Assembly (NCBI GenBank): GCA_900320615.1
Contig: ONSX01000001.1
Location: forward strand, 1-61,575
From: an uncultured Eubacteriales bacterium
Lineage (GTDB): Bacteria > Bacillota > Clostridia > Lachnospirales > Lachnospiraceae
Reading direction: 5' to 3'
DNA: 61,575 nucleotides
Shown here: piece after piece, positions 17,375 to 27,093 of the stretch
Numbering within the stretch: position 1 is the first letter of the stretch
Layout: each line of letters opens with the position of its first letter
Program-made: the position numbers and the translations under genes
The notes under the pieces: model-generated
What the model saw: only the letters and a program-made list of their open reading frames with translations
The model's database searches: none
Told to the model about the DNA's origin: nothing

Positions 17375-19843
17375 ATGGACGGAAAAAGAGAAAAAAAGAA
17401 AAAAGTGACGAAAAATGAAAAGAGAAAGAAGCGGCACCCGTTTCTGAAGGCACTGGGGATTTTTCTTCTTATTTTTCTTCTGGCAGGCGTTTCATTTCTT
17501 ATCTATTGTGTGATGAAGGCGCCGGATATTTCGGCACTTGATGCGAGACCGCAGAATTACCGTTCAACCGTTCTCGACGACAGCAAAAATGTCGTGCTTA
17601 CGCTCTCCGGAGAGTCCTCGAACCGCGTCTATGTCAGTCTCGATCAGGTCCCGGACGACCTCGAGCACGCATTTATCGCGGTGGAGGACAGCCGGTTCTA
17701 TAAGCATCACGGCGTTGACCTCTATGGAATTGCGAGGGCCTTTGTCAAGGGAGTCACGACGGGCGATTTCTCACAGGGCGCGAGCACGATTACGCAGCAG
17801 CTGCTGAAAAACAATGTCTTCACGGACTGGACAGATGAGAAGACATTTCTCGACAAGCTGGAGCGGAAGATCCAGGAGCAGTACCTCGCGATCCGGCTCG
17901 AGAATACGGTCGACAAGGACTGGATCCTCGAAAATTATCTGAACACGATCAATCTCGGGGGCGGAAACTGGGGCGTCGAGACAGCGGCGAAATATTATTT
18001 CGGCAAGGACGTGTCACAGCTTGATCTCGCGGAGTGCGCGTGCCTCGCGGCGATTACCAAGAACCCGACTGCCTATAATCCGCTGAAGAACCCTGAGAAA
18101 AATGCAAAGCGGCGGCTGATTGTTCTGAAGGACATGCTCGATCAGGGCTACATTACAACGGATGCGTATAATGCTGCGGGTGCCGAGGACGTCTACTCGG
18201 AGATCCAGAGCATAGGCGGGGTCGTGGATTCCGCACAGGTCATGGACTATTTTCAGGACGCGCTGATCTACGAGCTGATCGATGATCTCGAGTCGTCGAC
18301 GGGATGCACGGAGGCAGAGGCATGGAACCAGATTTACAAGGGAGGCCTCACGATTTATTCGACGGAGAGCAGCCTTCTTCAGCAGACGGCGGATTCTGTC
18401 ATCAACGATGATGAGTATTATATCAATGATGCACAGTCCTCGATGGTTTTGATCGACAATGAGACAGGAGCTGTCAAGGCGTTGATCGGCGGGCGCGGAG
18501 AGAAGACGGCGAGCCTCGTCTACAACCGCGCGACGACGGAGACGAGACAGCCGGGTTCTACAATTAAGGTGCCCGGGGAGTATGCGGCTGCGCTCGATGC
18601 CGGAGATATTACACTGGCGACGACCTTTGATGACGCGCCCTACGCCTACTCGGACGGGACAGCCGTCGTCAATTCCGATGGCCTCTATAAGGGCGAGACG
18701 ACGGTGCGGGACGCGATCGCGGAGTCGAGAAATATTATCGCCCTGAAGGTCTTTCAGCAGGCCGGCATCGATTCGGTGTGGGACATGCTGAAGAAATTCG
18801 GCATCGACACGCTCACGGATGCGGACAAGGTCGAGGCACTCGCACTCGGCGGCACGTCGGGAGGTGTGACCAACCTTGAGATGACGGCGGCCTACAGTGC
18901 ACTGAGCCGCGGCGGGGAGTATATCAAACCGTACTATTACACAAAGGTCGTTGATCACGACGGCAATACGATTCTTGAGCACGACGTGGATGAGACCCGC
19001 GCTGTCAGGGAATCCACGGCGAAGCTCCTGACATCGGCGATGGAGAGCGTCATGACGGACGGAACCGGAACGGATGCCGCCTTTGACGGACAGGAACTGG
19101 CAGGAAAGTCGGGAACGACGTCTAATGTTACGGACGCGTGGTTCATCGGTTTCTCCTCTTACTATACCTGCGGAGTCTGGGGCGGCTACGATGACCACTC
19201 GCCTCAGGAGAGCAGTGCCTACACGCACAGCCTGTGGCGGGCTGTGATGGAGCAGATTCATGCATCGCTCGGTGAGTCGACGCTTGATGACGCGGACAAT
19301 ATGGACAGCGCGGACATCTGTATAAAGTCAGGAAAACTTGCGGTCGACGGCGTCTGCGATGATACTTTGCAGGGCGATATGACGCGGACGGAGTATTTTG
19401 CGCCGGGAACAGAGCCGACAGAGGACTGTGATATCCATGAAAAAGTCAGCATCTGCACGGCATCCGGGCAGATCGCGACGCAGTACTGCCCGTCGACAGA
19501 AGAACGTGTCTACCTGAAACAGGGAACGGAAGGGACGGAAGATGAGGCGTACGTCATGCCGACCGGCCTCGGGAAATGTACGCTGCATACGAAGCCGGCG
19601 CACTGGTGGGACAATCTCTTCGGTGGAAATCGTACCGACAGCAGCGCAGAGAACTCGTCCGGTAAAAACGGGACATTCGGATTCGGCGGAAGAACGGAAC
19701 AGTCTGGAGACGACGACAACGGAACGAACGGGAAGGATGATGACACGGACAAAAATAATGCGGATGGAAATGATAAAAATGAAAATGCGGATGTACCGGA
19801 GGGGACACCACCAGCCATGCCGGCAGCTGGTGGTATTGGTTGA
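17375..19843 (+). CDS. Class A penicillin-binding protein (transglycosylase/transpeptidase)
   Basis: Bifunctional peptidoglycan synthase of 822 residues. A basic N-terminus and one membrane anchor (about 24-46) precede the GT51 glycosyltransferase with EDSRFYKHHG (catalytic Glu104) and GASTITQQLLKN. The transpeptidase has the serine Ser395 in PGSTIK, an SRN motif and KSGTTS near 577. The last 80 residues are low-complexity, rich in Asp, Asn, Gly and Lys, and would lie outside the cell. AAAGGAGACC precedes the ATG at 17375. The protein is of the PBP1A type. Confidence 0.94.
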   Translation: MDGKREKKKKVTKNEKRKKRHPFLKALGIFLLIFLLAGVSFLIYCVMKAPDISALDARPQNYRSTVLDDSKNVVLTLSGESSNRVYVSLDQVPDDLEHAFIAVEDSRFYKHHGVDLYGIARAFVKGVTTGDFSQGASTITQQLLKNNVFTDWTDEKTFLDKLERKIQEQYLAIRLENTVDKDWILENYLNTINLGGGNWGVETAAKYYFGKDVSQLDLAECACLAAITKNPTAYNPLKNPEKNAKRRLIVLKDMLDQGYITTDAYNAAGAEDVYSEIQSIGGVVDSAQVMDYFQDALIYELIDDLESSTGCTEAEAWNQIYKGGLTIYSTESSLLQQTADSVINDDEYYINDAQSSMVLIDNETGAVKALIGGRGEKTASLVYNRATTETRQPGSTIKVPGEYAAALDAGDITLATTFDDAPYAYSDGTAVVNSDGLYKGETTVRDAIAESRNIIALKVFQQAGIDSVWDMLKKFGIDTLTDADKVEALALGGTSGGVTNLEMTAAYSALSRGGEYIKPYYYTKVVDHDGNTILEHDVDETRAVRESTAKLLTSAMESVMTDGTGTDAAFDGQELAGKSGTTSNVTDAWFIGFSSYYTCGVWGGYDDHSPQESSAYTHSLWRAVMEQIHASLGESTLDDADNMDSADICIKSGKLAVDGVCDDTLQGDMTRTEYFAPGTEPTEDCDIHEKVSICTASGQIATQYCPSTEERVYLKQGTEGTEDEAYVMPTGLGKCTLHTKPAHWWDNLFGGNRTDSSAENSSGKNGTFGFGGRTEQSGDDDNGTNGKDDDTDKNNADGNDKNENADVPEGTPPAMPAAGGIG

Positions 19844-19905
19844 ACTGAAGTGGCAGATCGCCTGAGGACATCGCAGAAGCACCGGCGTACGCCTCACAGA
19901 CAGAG

Positions 19906-19943
19906 AGCGAGGGGACTGTGAATCACAGCCCCCTCGCTTTCTT
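19906..19943. terminator. Hairpin terminator between convergent genes
   Basis: AGCGAGGGG (from 19906) and CCCCTCGCT (to 19938) plus CTGTG/CACAG inside form a long stem, with a T-rich tail on the plus strand. It serves the PBP gene and perhaps the convergent SHOCT gene. Confidence 0.75.
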
Positions 19944-19949
19944 CTTCCT

Positions 19950-20627
19950 TTATCCGAGTCTCGAGTAGATCTCGCTTTTCTTTCTTCCGTATTCTTCCCC
20001 GGTCAGGATGCCGAGAGTCTTCAGATCCTTAAGCTCGCTGAGAGCTCTCTCGGCAGCGGCCCTTGAGAGATACTCCTCTTCGTCGGGCTTGTCTGCATTT
20101 TCGGAATCGTCCGCAGCCTTTGAAGATGTATCGATGTTCGCACCCTCGCGGTCGCGGGTCTCATTTTCAACGACGTCATCCACCTCATCGTCTGTCATCT
20201 CCGAGGGAATCTCGTCCGGATCCTCCGGCTTTGCGTCACCGCTATAACCCTTCTTCTCTTCCCAGGAGCCGCGGCGCTTCGCGGCTTTGGCGAGAGCGCG
20301 CTCGTTGATCTTCGCATCGATTCTGTTCTGTCGGACGGTCACGATCAGATAGCGCAGAAACCGGAAGATACCGATGATCAGGATGACAAAGACCGATACC
20401 CACATCTGCTCGTACGTCTTCGTGAAGTATCCGACGACTCCGGCGACGACAGCCAGGAGAACAATCAGCTCCCGCAGAATATGCGTCACTTTATTTGTAA
20501 ACAGAAGAACAATGAGGAAAATAACGAGCCCGATGATTGTGTACAGCTGATGCTTGTTGAAAAAATCCAGGCAGTACTGCGGCACATTTTCAATCGAGTT
20601 CAGAATATGTGTGACCACAACAGGCAT
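19950..20627 (-). CDS. Membrane protein with C-terminal SHOCT domain
   Basis: Protein of 225 residues. Two or three hydrophobic segments (about 30-100; TIIGLVIFLIVLLF, LIVLLAVVAGVVGYF, VSVFVILIIGIF) are followed by a basic stretch, a very acidic linker (about 140-195) and a C-terminal SHOCT motif (LKDLKTLGILTGEEYGRKK), a short module thought to mediate oligomerisation. The start codon at 20627 follows AAAGGAGTGG. No function can be given. It is divergent from glnS; the 163-base gap shows no clear consensus promoter. Confidence 0.78.
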   Translation of the reverse strand: MPVVVTHILNSIENVPQYCLDFFNKHQLYTIIGLVIFLIVLLFTNKVTHILRELIVLLAVVAGVVGYFTKTYEQMWVSVFVILIIGIFRFLRYLIVTVRQNRIDAKINERALAKAAKRRGSWEEKKGYSGDAKPEDPDEIPSEMTDDEVDDVVENETRDREGANIDTSSKAADDSENADKPDEEEYLSRAAAERALSELKDLKTLGILTGEEYGRKKSEIYSRLG

Positions 20628-20790
20628 ATAATCCACTCCTTTATTCTGCCGGCGGCACGAAATGCACCTTACGGCGGAAATTGTTACAATTTGTTTACGC
20701 AATATCATACCATACTCCCCTGAGAAAATCTACCCAAACGCGTTTTCTTATGCTAAGATTAAGCGGAGTAAGTGTTAGGAGGAGATAACA

Positions 20791-22500
20791 ATGGGAGAAA
20801 CGAACAGTCGGTCCGCGGCCTCTGAGGAAGAGAAGACCGCACCGGTTTCCCGGAATTTTATTGAGGAAATGATTGACAAGGATCTCGCGGAGGGCAGGTA
20901 CAAGGAAGTCTGCACCAGATTTCCCCCGGAGCCGAACGGCTATCTTCATATCGGCCACGCGAAGTCGATTCTCTTGAATTACGGTATTGCAAAGGAATAC
21001 GGCGGAAAGTTCCATCTCCGTTTCGATGATACAAACCCGACAAAAGAAAAGAATGAATTTGTCGAGTCGATCGAGCGCGATGTCGCCTGGCTCGGTGCAA
21101 AGCACGACGGCCCGGTGCTGTTCGCATCCAACTATTTCGATACCATGTATGAGAAGGCCGTTCTTCTTATTAAGAAGGGGCTCGCCTATGTGTCGGACCT
21201 CTCTGCAGATGATATCCGCGCGTACCGCGGGACGCTGACGGAGCCGGGACGCGAGGATCCGGGCAGAAAACGCAGTGTCGAAGAGAACCTCACGCTCTTC
21301 ACGGAAATGAAGGACGGAAAGTTTGCCGACGGTGAGAAGGTTCTCCGCGCGAAGATCGATATGGCCTCGTCCAACATCAATATGCGCGATCCTGTCATTT
21401 ACCGGATCGCTCATCTGACCCATCAGAACACGGGCGATAAATGGTGCATTTACCCGATGTATGATTTTGCGCACCCGATCGAGGATGCGATCGAGGGCAT
21501 CACGCACTCGCTCTGCACGCTTGAGTTCGAGGATCACCGTCCTTTGTACAACTGGGTTGTTGAGAACACGGACTGGGAGAACCCGCCGCGGCAGATCGAA
21601 TTTGCGAAAATGTACCTGAACAACGTTGTGACGGGCAAGCGCTACATCAAGAAGCTCGTCCAGGACGGCGTTGTGGATGGCTGGGATGATCCGCGCCTTG
21701 TCAGCATTGCGGGCCTCCGCCGCCGCGGCTATACACCGGAGTCGATCAGGATGTTCGTCGAGCTCTCCGGCATCTCCAAGGCCAACTCTGTCTCCGACCC
21801 GGCCATGCTCGAGTATTGCATCCGTGAAGACCTGAAAATGAAGCGCCCGCGCATGATGGCCGTTCTTCATCCGTTGAAGCTCATCATCGACAATTACCCG
21901 GAGGGACAGACAGAGATGCTTGACGCGGACAACAACCTCGAGAACCCCGGGCTCGGAAAGAGGCAGATCCCGTTTGAGCGCGAGCTTTATATCAACGAGG
22001 ACGACTTCATGGAGAACCCGGTGCCGAAGTACAAGCGGCTGTATCCGGGAAATGAGGTACGCCTCATGCACGCCTATTTTGTGAAGTGCGTCGGCTGCGA
22101 CAAGGATGAGAACGGGCATGTGACGGCTGTCCATGTCACCTATGATCCGGAGACAAAGGCCGGCACAGGCTTTACAGGACGCAAGGTCAAGGGAACCATC
22201 CACTGGGTTCCGGCGAAGGAGTCCTTCCGCGCGACCGTCCGCCTCTACAACCAGCTGATCGATCCGGAGAAGAGTGTCTACAACGAGGACGGGTCGCTCA
22301 ACCTGAACCCGAATTCTGTCGAGATCATTGACAACGCAATGCTGGAGCCGGCGCTGAAGGACGCAAAAGCGTATGATTCCTTCCAGTTCGTCCGCGACGG
22401 CTACTACTGCGTCGATTACAAGGACTCAAAGGAGGGGGCGCCGGTATTCAACCGTATTGTCACACTGAAATCCTCTTTTAAGCTTCCGAAGAAGCAATAA
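20791..22500 (+). CDS. glnS: Glutaminyl-tRNA synthetase
   Basis: Class I synthetase of 569 residues. The N-terminal catalytic part has [16 protein letters not shown] (HIGH motif) and FDDTNPTKE. The second signature, usually VMSKRK, reads [11 protein letters not shown] here, a form I recall from clostridial enzymes. The C-terminal anticodon-binding barrels look complete. AGGAGG lies ten to eleven bases before the ATG. The presence of GlnRS implies direct charging of tRNA-Gln, rather than only amidation of Glu-tRNA-Gln. Confidence 0.95.
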   Translation: MGETNSRSAASEEEKTAPVSRNFIEEMIDKDLAEGRYKEVCTRFPPEPNGYLHIGHAKSILLNYGIAKEYGGKFHLRFDDTNPTKEKNEFVESIERDVAWLGAKHDGPVLFASNYFDTMYEKAVLLIKKGLAYVSDLSADDIRAYRGTLTEPGREDPGRKRSVEENLTLFTEMKDGKFADGEKVLRAKIDMASSNINMRDPVIYRIAHLTHQNTGDKWCIYPMYDFAHPIEDAIEGITHSLCTLEFEDHRPLYNWVVENTDWENPPRQIEFAKMYLNNVVTGKRYIKKLVQDGVVDGWDDPRLVSIAGLRRRGYTPESIRMFVELSGISKANSVSDPAMLEYCIREDLKMKRPRMMAVLHPLKLIIDNYPEGQTEMLDADNNLENPGLGKRQIPFERELYINEDDFMENPVPKYKRLYPGNEVRLMHAYFVKCVGCDKDENGHVTAVHVTYDPETKAGTGFTGRKVKGTIHWVPAKESFRATVRLYNQLIDPEKSVYNEDGSLNLNPNSVEIIDNAMLEPALKDAKAYDSFQFVRDGYYCVDYKDSKEGAPVFNRIVTLKSSFKLPKKQ

Positions 22501-22579
22501 GCAATGCCTGCAGGGACTGACAGCATCCCGATGCGGTATATTTACACGTAATTTTGAGCAGCAGGAAGGACATGGAACC

Positions 22580-23242
22580 ATGATTCGTGCATGTATATTT
22601 GATCTTGATGGAACGATTCTGTATACTCTGGACGCGATCGCGCTCGCGGGCAACCGGATGCTTGGGGAGCTCGGCTTTCCGGCGCAGCCGGTAGATGACT
22701 ACCGCTATTACTGTGGAGACGGGTCCGACAATCTGGTGAGAAGATGCCTGAAGAAGGTGGGAGGAGACACGGAGGACAATCTCAATGCCGGGTATATTCT
22801 GAACAGAAAGTTTCTGGCAGAGAAGCCGAACTACCATGTTCATCCATATGCGGGCATGGAGCAGACGCTCCGCGCGCTGAAGGAAAAGGGAATCCGGATT
22901 GCCGTCGTCTCCAATAAGCCGGATGATTCGGCGCAGATGACCGTTCACGCTCAGTACGGCGATCTCTTTGATCACGTGCAGGGGCAGGGAAACGGTGTCC
23001 CGATCAAGCCGGACCCGACGGGCGCTCTTCGCACGGCGGAGATGCTCGGCGCAAGTCCGTCTGAGTGCCTGTATTTCGGAGATACGTGGACAGATATGAA
23101 GACGGGTCGCAACGCGGGCATGCACACGATCGGCGTTCTCTGGGGCTATCGCGACAGGAAGGAGCTCGAGGAGAACGGGGCCGAGCGGATTATTGAGAGG
23201 CCGGACGAGATACCGGCTCTCGTGAACGAGACCTGGAGATGA
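22580..23242 (+). CDS. HAD-family phosphatase, phosphoglycolate phosphatase-like
   Basis: Haloacid dehalogenase phosphatase of 220 residues with all HAD motifs: FDLDGTIL (nucleophile Asp8), VVSNKPDD, the lysine in KPDPTG and GDTWTDMKTG. The four-helix cap between motifs I and II is the PGP/Gph type. Substrate unknown; relatives act on phosphoglycolate or pyrophosphate. AAGGAC precedes the ATG. A second, different HAD gene follows 43 bases later. Confidence 0.88.
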   Translation: MIRACIFDLDGTILYTLDAIALAGNRMLGELGFPAQPVDDYRYYCGDGSDNLVRRCLKKVGGDTEDNLNAGYILNRKFLAEKPNYHVHPYAGMEQTLRALKEKGIRIAVVSNKPDDSAQMTVHAQYGDLFDHVQGQGNGVPIKPDPTGALRTAEMLGASPSECLYFGDTWTDMKTGRNAGMHTIGVLWGYRDRKELEENGAERIIERPDEIPALVNETWR

Positions 23243-23285
23243 GAAGAGGAGCGCGGCCTTTCCGGCGCGCCAGGATGGGGGATAC

Positions 23286-24074
23286 ATGATCAAAGTAATA
23301 GCAAGCGACATGGACGGGACGCTGATTCCGCATTATGGCGACGGAGTTCCGGAGGAAATGTTCCGGATGATCCGGAAGTTCCGGGAACACGGCATACAGT
23401 TCATGGCGGCGAGCGGACGGCAGCACGCGAACCTGCAATACATGTTCAGACCGGTCAGGGATGAAATCGATTACCTGTGCGAGAATGGTTGTCTCGTCTT
23501 CCACGACGGAAAGCTTGTCCATCAGGAGATTATGCCGGAGGATGCGGCAATTGACCTTCTCTCGGCATTTGACGACAAGAAGGAATATGAGGTTCTTGTC
23601 TCAGGGGTGGACACGAGTTATGTCTATGCCACATCCGGGACATTCGGGAACTTCTGCCGGGACGTGGTTCACAACCATGTCACATTTGTGCCGACCATTC
23701 ACGACATTCCAGAGCCGTACTTCAAGATATCCGGCTGGTGCCCCGATGAGAAGCACGCCCTGCAGGAGGTGACCTACTGGGACCGCCTGTTCGGAGACCT
23801 CTTTACAGTTGTCTACAGCGGAAACGGCTGGGTCGACTTTTCGCCGAAAGGGGTCACCAAGGGAAGCGCGATCACCTGGTATATGAATGAATACGGGATC
23901 GGAAAGGATGAAGTCATGGCCTTCGGCGACAACTACAACGACGAGGCCATGCTGAACGATGTCGGATTCAGCTACGCGATGATGAGTGCACCGAAGGAGA
24001 TCCGGGATTTCTGCTACGGAACGACAGACAGTGTGGTTGCGACGCTGAAAGATGCTTTCAGAGATATTCTGTAA
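23286..24074 (+). CDS. Cof-type HAD-IIB phosphatase
   Basis: Sugar-phosphate phosphatase of 262 residues: ASDMDGTLIP (Asp8, Asp10), a central Cof-type alpha/beta cap, and FGDNYNDEAML near the C-terminus, followed by the usual A-P-K-E-I segment. Substrate is not predictable. It follows the other HAD gene in the same direction and may be cotranscribed. Confidence 0.88.
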   Translation: MIKVIASDMDGTLIPHYGDGVPEEMFRMIRKFREHGIQFMAASGRQHANLQYMFRPVRDEIDYLCENGCLVFHDGKLVHQEIMPEDAAIDLLSAFDDKKEYEVLVSGVDTSYVYATSGTFGNFCRDVVHNHVTFVPTIHDIPEPYFKISGWCPDEKHALQEVTYWDRLFGDLFTVVYSGNGWVDFSPKGVTKGSAITWYMNEYGIGKDEVMAFGDNYNDEAMLNDVGFSYAMMSAPKEIRDFCYGTTDSVVATLKDAFRDIL

Positions 24075-24125
24075 ATGATCAAATGAGTTGTTTTAATGCC
24101 TATATTTTTTACTGGAGGAATGATC

Positions 24126-24386
24126 ATGGATTATACCGAGGAGTGCCTGGATTATTTTCTGGCCCATCAGGACCAGATGTTTGACGAGCCTGTCGCGAAT
24201 TCCCGCGAAGAGGCGGAGGCGTTTCTGGAGGACTGCATGGCGCAGGTTCTGCCGTCTCTGAAGGCTGTCCGAAAATTTCTGGATGAGTCGGGAATGGATG
24301 TGACGGGGATGACGGATGATGAGGTTGAGGACCAGGCTGAGGTATTCCCGCTTCCGGACGGTACATATCTGATTGTGGAGGGATAA
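24126..24386 (+). CDS. Small acidic protein of unknown function
   Basis: Protein of 86 residues, strongly acidic (MDYTEECLDYFLAHQDQMFD, later TDDEVEDQAEVF), predicted mostly helical, with no signal or membrane segment. GGAGG ends seven bases before the ATG at 24126; an ATG two codons upstream is too close to it. The stop codon is immediately followed by the start of the ACT-domain gene (TAAATG), so the two are probably coupled. Function unknown. Confidence 0.7.
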   Translation: MDYTEECLDYFLAHQDQMFDEPVANSREEAEAFLEDCMAQVLPSLKAVRKFLDESGMDVTGMTDDEVEDQAEVFPLPDGTYLIVEG

Positions 24387-24797
24387 ATGCTTAGACAGAT
24401 TGCTATTTTTGCTGAGAACACAAAGGGCGCGATGCAGAAGGTGACGCAGGTGCTCGATGATGCCGAGGTGAATATCGTATCGCTGGTGACAAATGACAGC
24501 GCCGAGTACGGCATTGTTCGTATGATTGTCGACAAGACGGATGTGGCCGTCGAGGCATTCAAGCGCGCCGGCTATCTGTGCCGGACCGATGTCGTCATCG
24601 GCGCGTATGTCGAGGACACGAACGGCGGCCTCAATAAGCTTCTGAAGGCGCTTCGGACGAGTAATGTCAATGTCGACTATATCTACACCTCATTTGACAG
24701 AAATGTCGGAAAACCGATCATCATTCTGCACGCGGGGTCCTTAAGTGCCGTCGAGAACAGTATCAGGAGTAAGGGCTTTACGGTCGCCGATATGTGA
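24387..24797 (+). CDS. Tandem ACT-domain protein
   Basis: Protein of 136 residues made of two ACT domains, about 1-65 (LRQIAIFAENTKGAMQKVTQ) and 68-136, each with a beta-alpha-beta-beta-alpha-beta pattern and the typical G-x-L or G-x-M turn. It has no catalytic domain, so it is probably an amino-acid sensor or a regulatory partner. The start abuts the stop codon of the small acidic gene. Confidence 0.85.
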   Translation: MLRQIAIFAENTKGAMQKVTQVLDDAEVNIVSLVTNDSAEYGIVRMIVDKTDVAVEAFKRAGYLCRTDVVIGAYVEDTNGGLNKLLKALRTSNVNVDYIYTSFDRNVGKPIIILHAGSLSAVENSIRSKGFTVADM

Positions 24798-24821
24798 CGC
24801 GCCTTAGAAAAGAGAGGATAT

Positions 24822-25466
24822 ATGTCTGAAAATGAAGAAACCCGCACGCCGGACCCGGGCAATCCGAGACGGCCGGAGGGAGATGCGGGAGCGAAAATGC
24901 TTGACCGCATGAATGAGAGCCACTATGAGATGACCGGCTGGGCACTTGCGTTCCTTGCCATAAAGCCGGAAGATCGCCTGCTCGACATCGGGTGCGGCGG
25001 CGGCATGACGCTTAGCCGCATTGCAAATCAGATCACAGAAGGTCATCTCGACGGCATCGACTATTCCGATATTTCCGTTAAAAAGTCATCAGCGCTGAAC
25101 CGGGAGTGGATCAGGAAGGGAAAAATGACTGTCAGGGAGGGGTCCGTCGAGGCGCTTCCGTTTGGTGATGAGACCTTCGACAAGATCATCACGGTTGAGA
25201 GCTTTTACTTCTGGCCGAACCCGGCCGAAAACCTGAAGGAAGTCTGCCGTGTCCTGAAGAAGAACGGCCATTTTCTGCTGGTTGCGGAGACATATGACAA
25301 CCCTGCGATGAGCGATCGCGAGCGGGAAAATGTCGCGATGTATCATCTGTTCAATCCGACGAGGGAGAAGTTCGTGGAGCTGTTCAGGAATGCGGGCTTT
25401 GGAAATATTCAGGTTCACACAAAGAGCGGAAGAGAATGGATCTGCGTGGACGGCACGCGCCTTTGA
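24822..25466 (+). CDS. Class I SAM-dependent methyltransferase
   Basis: Methyltransferase of 214 residues with motif I LLDIGCGGGMTL near 50, DGIDYS as the acidic SAM ribose contact and a motif IV region ITVESFYFWPN. It belongs to the Methyltransf_11 type. Substrate unknown. GAGAGGA precedes the ATG 24 bases after the ACT gene, so it is likely in the same transcript. Confidence 0.85.
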   Translation: MSENEETRTPDPGNPRRPEGDAGAKMLDRMNESHYEMTGWALAFLAIKPEDRLLDIGCGGGMTLSRIANQITEGHLDGIDYSDISVKKSSALNREWIRKGKMTVREGSVEALPFGDETFDKIITVESFYFWPNPAENLKEVCRVLKKNGHFLLVAETYDNPAMSDRERENVAMYHLFNPTREKFVELFRNAGFGNIQVHTKSGREWICVDGTRL

Positions 25467-25474
25467 ACGGGCAA

Positions 25475-25561
25475 AATAAAAAGGACAGCTGTCTATGAGG
25501 GGTGGCAGCTGTCCTCCGCCGGATAAAACCGACTTGGAAAAAGTCTGTGCAATTAAGCACA
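25475..25561 (-). ncRNA. Candidate small RNA on the minus strand
   Basis: On the minus strand a promoter (25568-25596) is followed by about 87 bases that end in an intrinsic terminator: GGACAGCTG and CAGCTGTCC (plus positions 25506-25514 and 25483-25491) and then TTTTTATTTT. Two small hairpins (GTGC/GCAC; GACTT/AAGTC) precede it. No protein gene can account for this promoter-terminator pair. I do not recognise the RNA. Confidence 0.45.
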
Positions 25562-25567
25562 AAGCCT

Positions 25568-25596
25568 ATTATATCAATAGGATATTTGAAAGTAAA
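25568..25596 (-). promoter_or_regulatory. Promoter of the candidate small RNA
   Basis: Read on the minus strand: TTTACT (25596-25591), 17 bases, TATAAT (25573-25568). The surrounding 25530-25690 is clearly more AT-rich than the neighbouring genes. This stretch (25467-25707) otherwise serves as the 5' region of the plus-strand methyltransferase. Confidence 0.5.
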
Positions 25597-25707
25597 TGGA
25601 GAGGCGGAAATTCGTCGATTATTTACGAACAACGAATAAAATCTTGCAATTTTTTGTATATATTCACCAAAAAAACAGGCACGTGCTGCCTGAGAGACGG
25701 AGATGAG

Positions 25708-26988
25708 ATGGAACAGCGCGCAGATGTAATTTTAAAGAGGGGCGGCGGACGGCTGCTTAAGTCGGGCGGTGCCTGGGTATTCGACAATGAGATCGCGGAA
25801 GTGAAGGGCTTTTACCTGAACGGAGACCTGGTCCGTGTGACCGATTTTGACGGATATCCGCTTGGTACAGGATTTATCAACAGAAATTCAAAGATCCGCG
25901 TGCGGATGCTGACGAGAGACGCCGACGAGGCGATCGATGCGGAGTTCTTCAGGAAAAGAATCCGCGCCGCGTGGGAATATCGGAAGAAGGTCACGGACAT
26001 CTCGTCCTGCCGCGTGATCTTCGGAGAGGCAGATGACCTCCCGGGGATTACGATCGACAAGTATGAGGATGTTCTTGTCGTCGAGTCACTGGCCCTTGGC
26101 ATGGACAGGAGGAAGGAAGAGATCGTCGACATCCTGAAGGAAGTGCTCGCGGAGGACGGGATACGGATTCGCGGCGTCTATGAGCGGAGTGATGCGAAGG
26201 AGCGTCTCAAGGAGGGCATGGAGCGGAAGAAGGGCTTTATAGGACCGGAGTTTGACACCAATGTCCGGATCACAGAGAACGGTGTGAAGTACATTGTCGA
26301 CGTGAAGGACGGTCAGAAGACTGGTTTCTTCCTCGACCAGAAATACAACCGGAAGGCTATTCAGCGCCTTTGCAGAGGGGCCGACGTGCTCGACTGTTTT
26401 ACCCACACGGGATCCTTCGGGCTGAACGCGGCTCTTGCGGGAGCAAGCCATGTGACATCTGTCGACGCTTCGCAGAGCGCGATTGATATGGCTGTGAAAA
26501 ATGCAGAGCTGAATGGCTTTAATGCTCCGTCTGACATCGGGGGAGGCCGCTTTAGCGGCGCAGTCGCCGGTGCGGACGGAACGATTGCAACTCCGGAAGG
26601 AGGTTCTCCGCGCGTCGAGTACCTTGTGGCTGATGTGCTTGAGCTGCTTCCTGAGCTGGTCGCGGCAGGAAAGACCTACGATGTCGTAATTCTTGATCCG
26701 CCCGCATTTGCGAAGGCGAGAGCCAGTGTGAGGAACGCGGCGAAAGGATACCGCGAGATCAATACGGCCGGCATGAAGCTTGTAAAAAAAGGCGGGTTCC
26801 TTGCGACCTGCAGCTGCTCTCATTTTATGACGAGAGAATTGTTTGAGCAGATGCTGAGGCAGTCCGCGAGGGAGGCACACGTCAGAGTTCGCCAGGTCGA
26901 GGCGCGCGCACAGGCGCCGGATCATCCGATCCTCTGGACGGCGGCCGAGTCAGATTATCTGAAGTTTTACATCCTGCAGATTGTTTAA
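25708..26988 (+). CDS. Class I SAM-dependent rRNA methyltransferase, RlmI-like
   Basis: Protein of 426 residues resembling 23S rRNA m5C methyltransferase RlmI. An N-terminal PUA-like region (VILKRGGGRLLKSGGAWVF) is followed by a SAM-binding core with FLDQKYNRKA, VLDCFTHTGSFGLNAALAGA, ILDPPAFAKA (motif IV) and TCSCSHFM with the cysteines used for m5C. The ATG at 25708 is chosen because the PUA domain begins there. A Gly/Ala/Pro-rich insertion of about 30 residues (26521-26616) lies in a loop after motif II. It faces the NYN gene across a long hairpin. Confidence 0.9.
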   Translation: MEQRADVILKRGGGRLLKSGGAWVFDNEIAEVKGFYLNGDLVRVTDFDGYPLGTGFINRNSKIRVRMLTRDADEAIDAEFFRKRIRAAWEYRKKVTDISSCRVIFGEADDLPGITIDKYEDVLVVESLALGMDRRKEEIVDILKEVLAEDGIRIRGVYERSDAKERLKEGMERKKGFIGPEFDTNVRITENGVKYIVDVKDGQKTGFFLDQKYNRKAIQRLCRGADVLDCFTHTGSFGLNAALAGASHVTSVDASQSAIDMAVKNAELNGFNAPSDIGGGRFSGAVAGADGTIATPEGGSPRVEYLVADVLELLPELVAAGKTYDVVILDPPAFAKARASVRNAAKGYREINTAGMKLVKKGGFLATCSCSHFMTRELFEQMLRQSAREAHVRVRQVEARAQAPDHPILWTAAESDYLKFYILQIV

Positions 26989-26997
26989 TCACGCAGC

Positions 26998-27050
26998 GAC
27001 CCTCAGGAAACTGATGAAATCCGGGCGGATTCATCAGTTTTCTGAGGGTC
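26998..27050. terminator. Long hairpin between convergent genes
   Basis: GACCCTCAG...AATCCG and CGGATT...CTGAGGGTC form a stem of about 25 pairs with one G-T pair and one bulged A. No T tract follows on either side, but it lies between convergent genes. Confidence 0.7.
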
Positions 27051-27093
27051 GGATAAGCTCTGCATGCACAACCCGGGACGCTGAGCAGTTACG

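Noticed and set aside
20695..22203. A 502-codon minus-strand frame
   Set aside because: Antisense to glnS with no family sequence or ribosome site.
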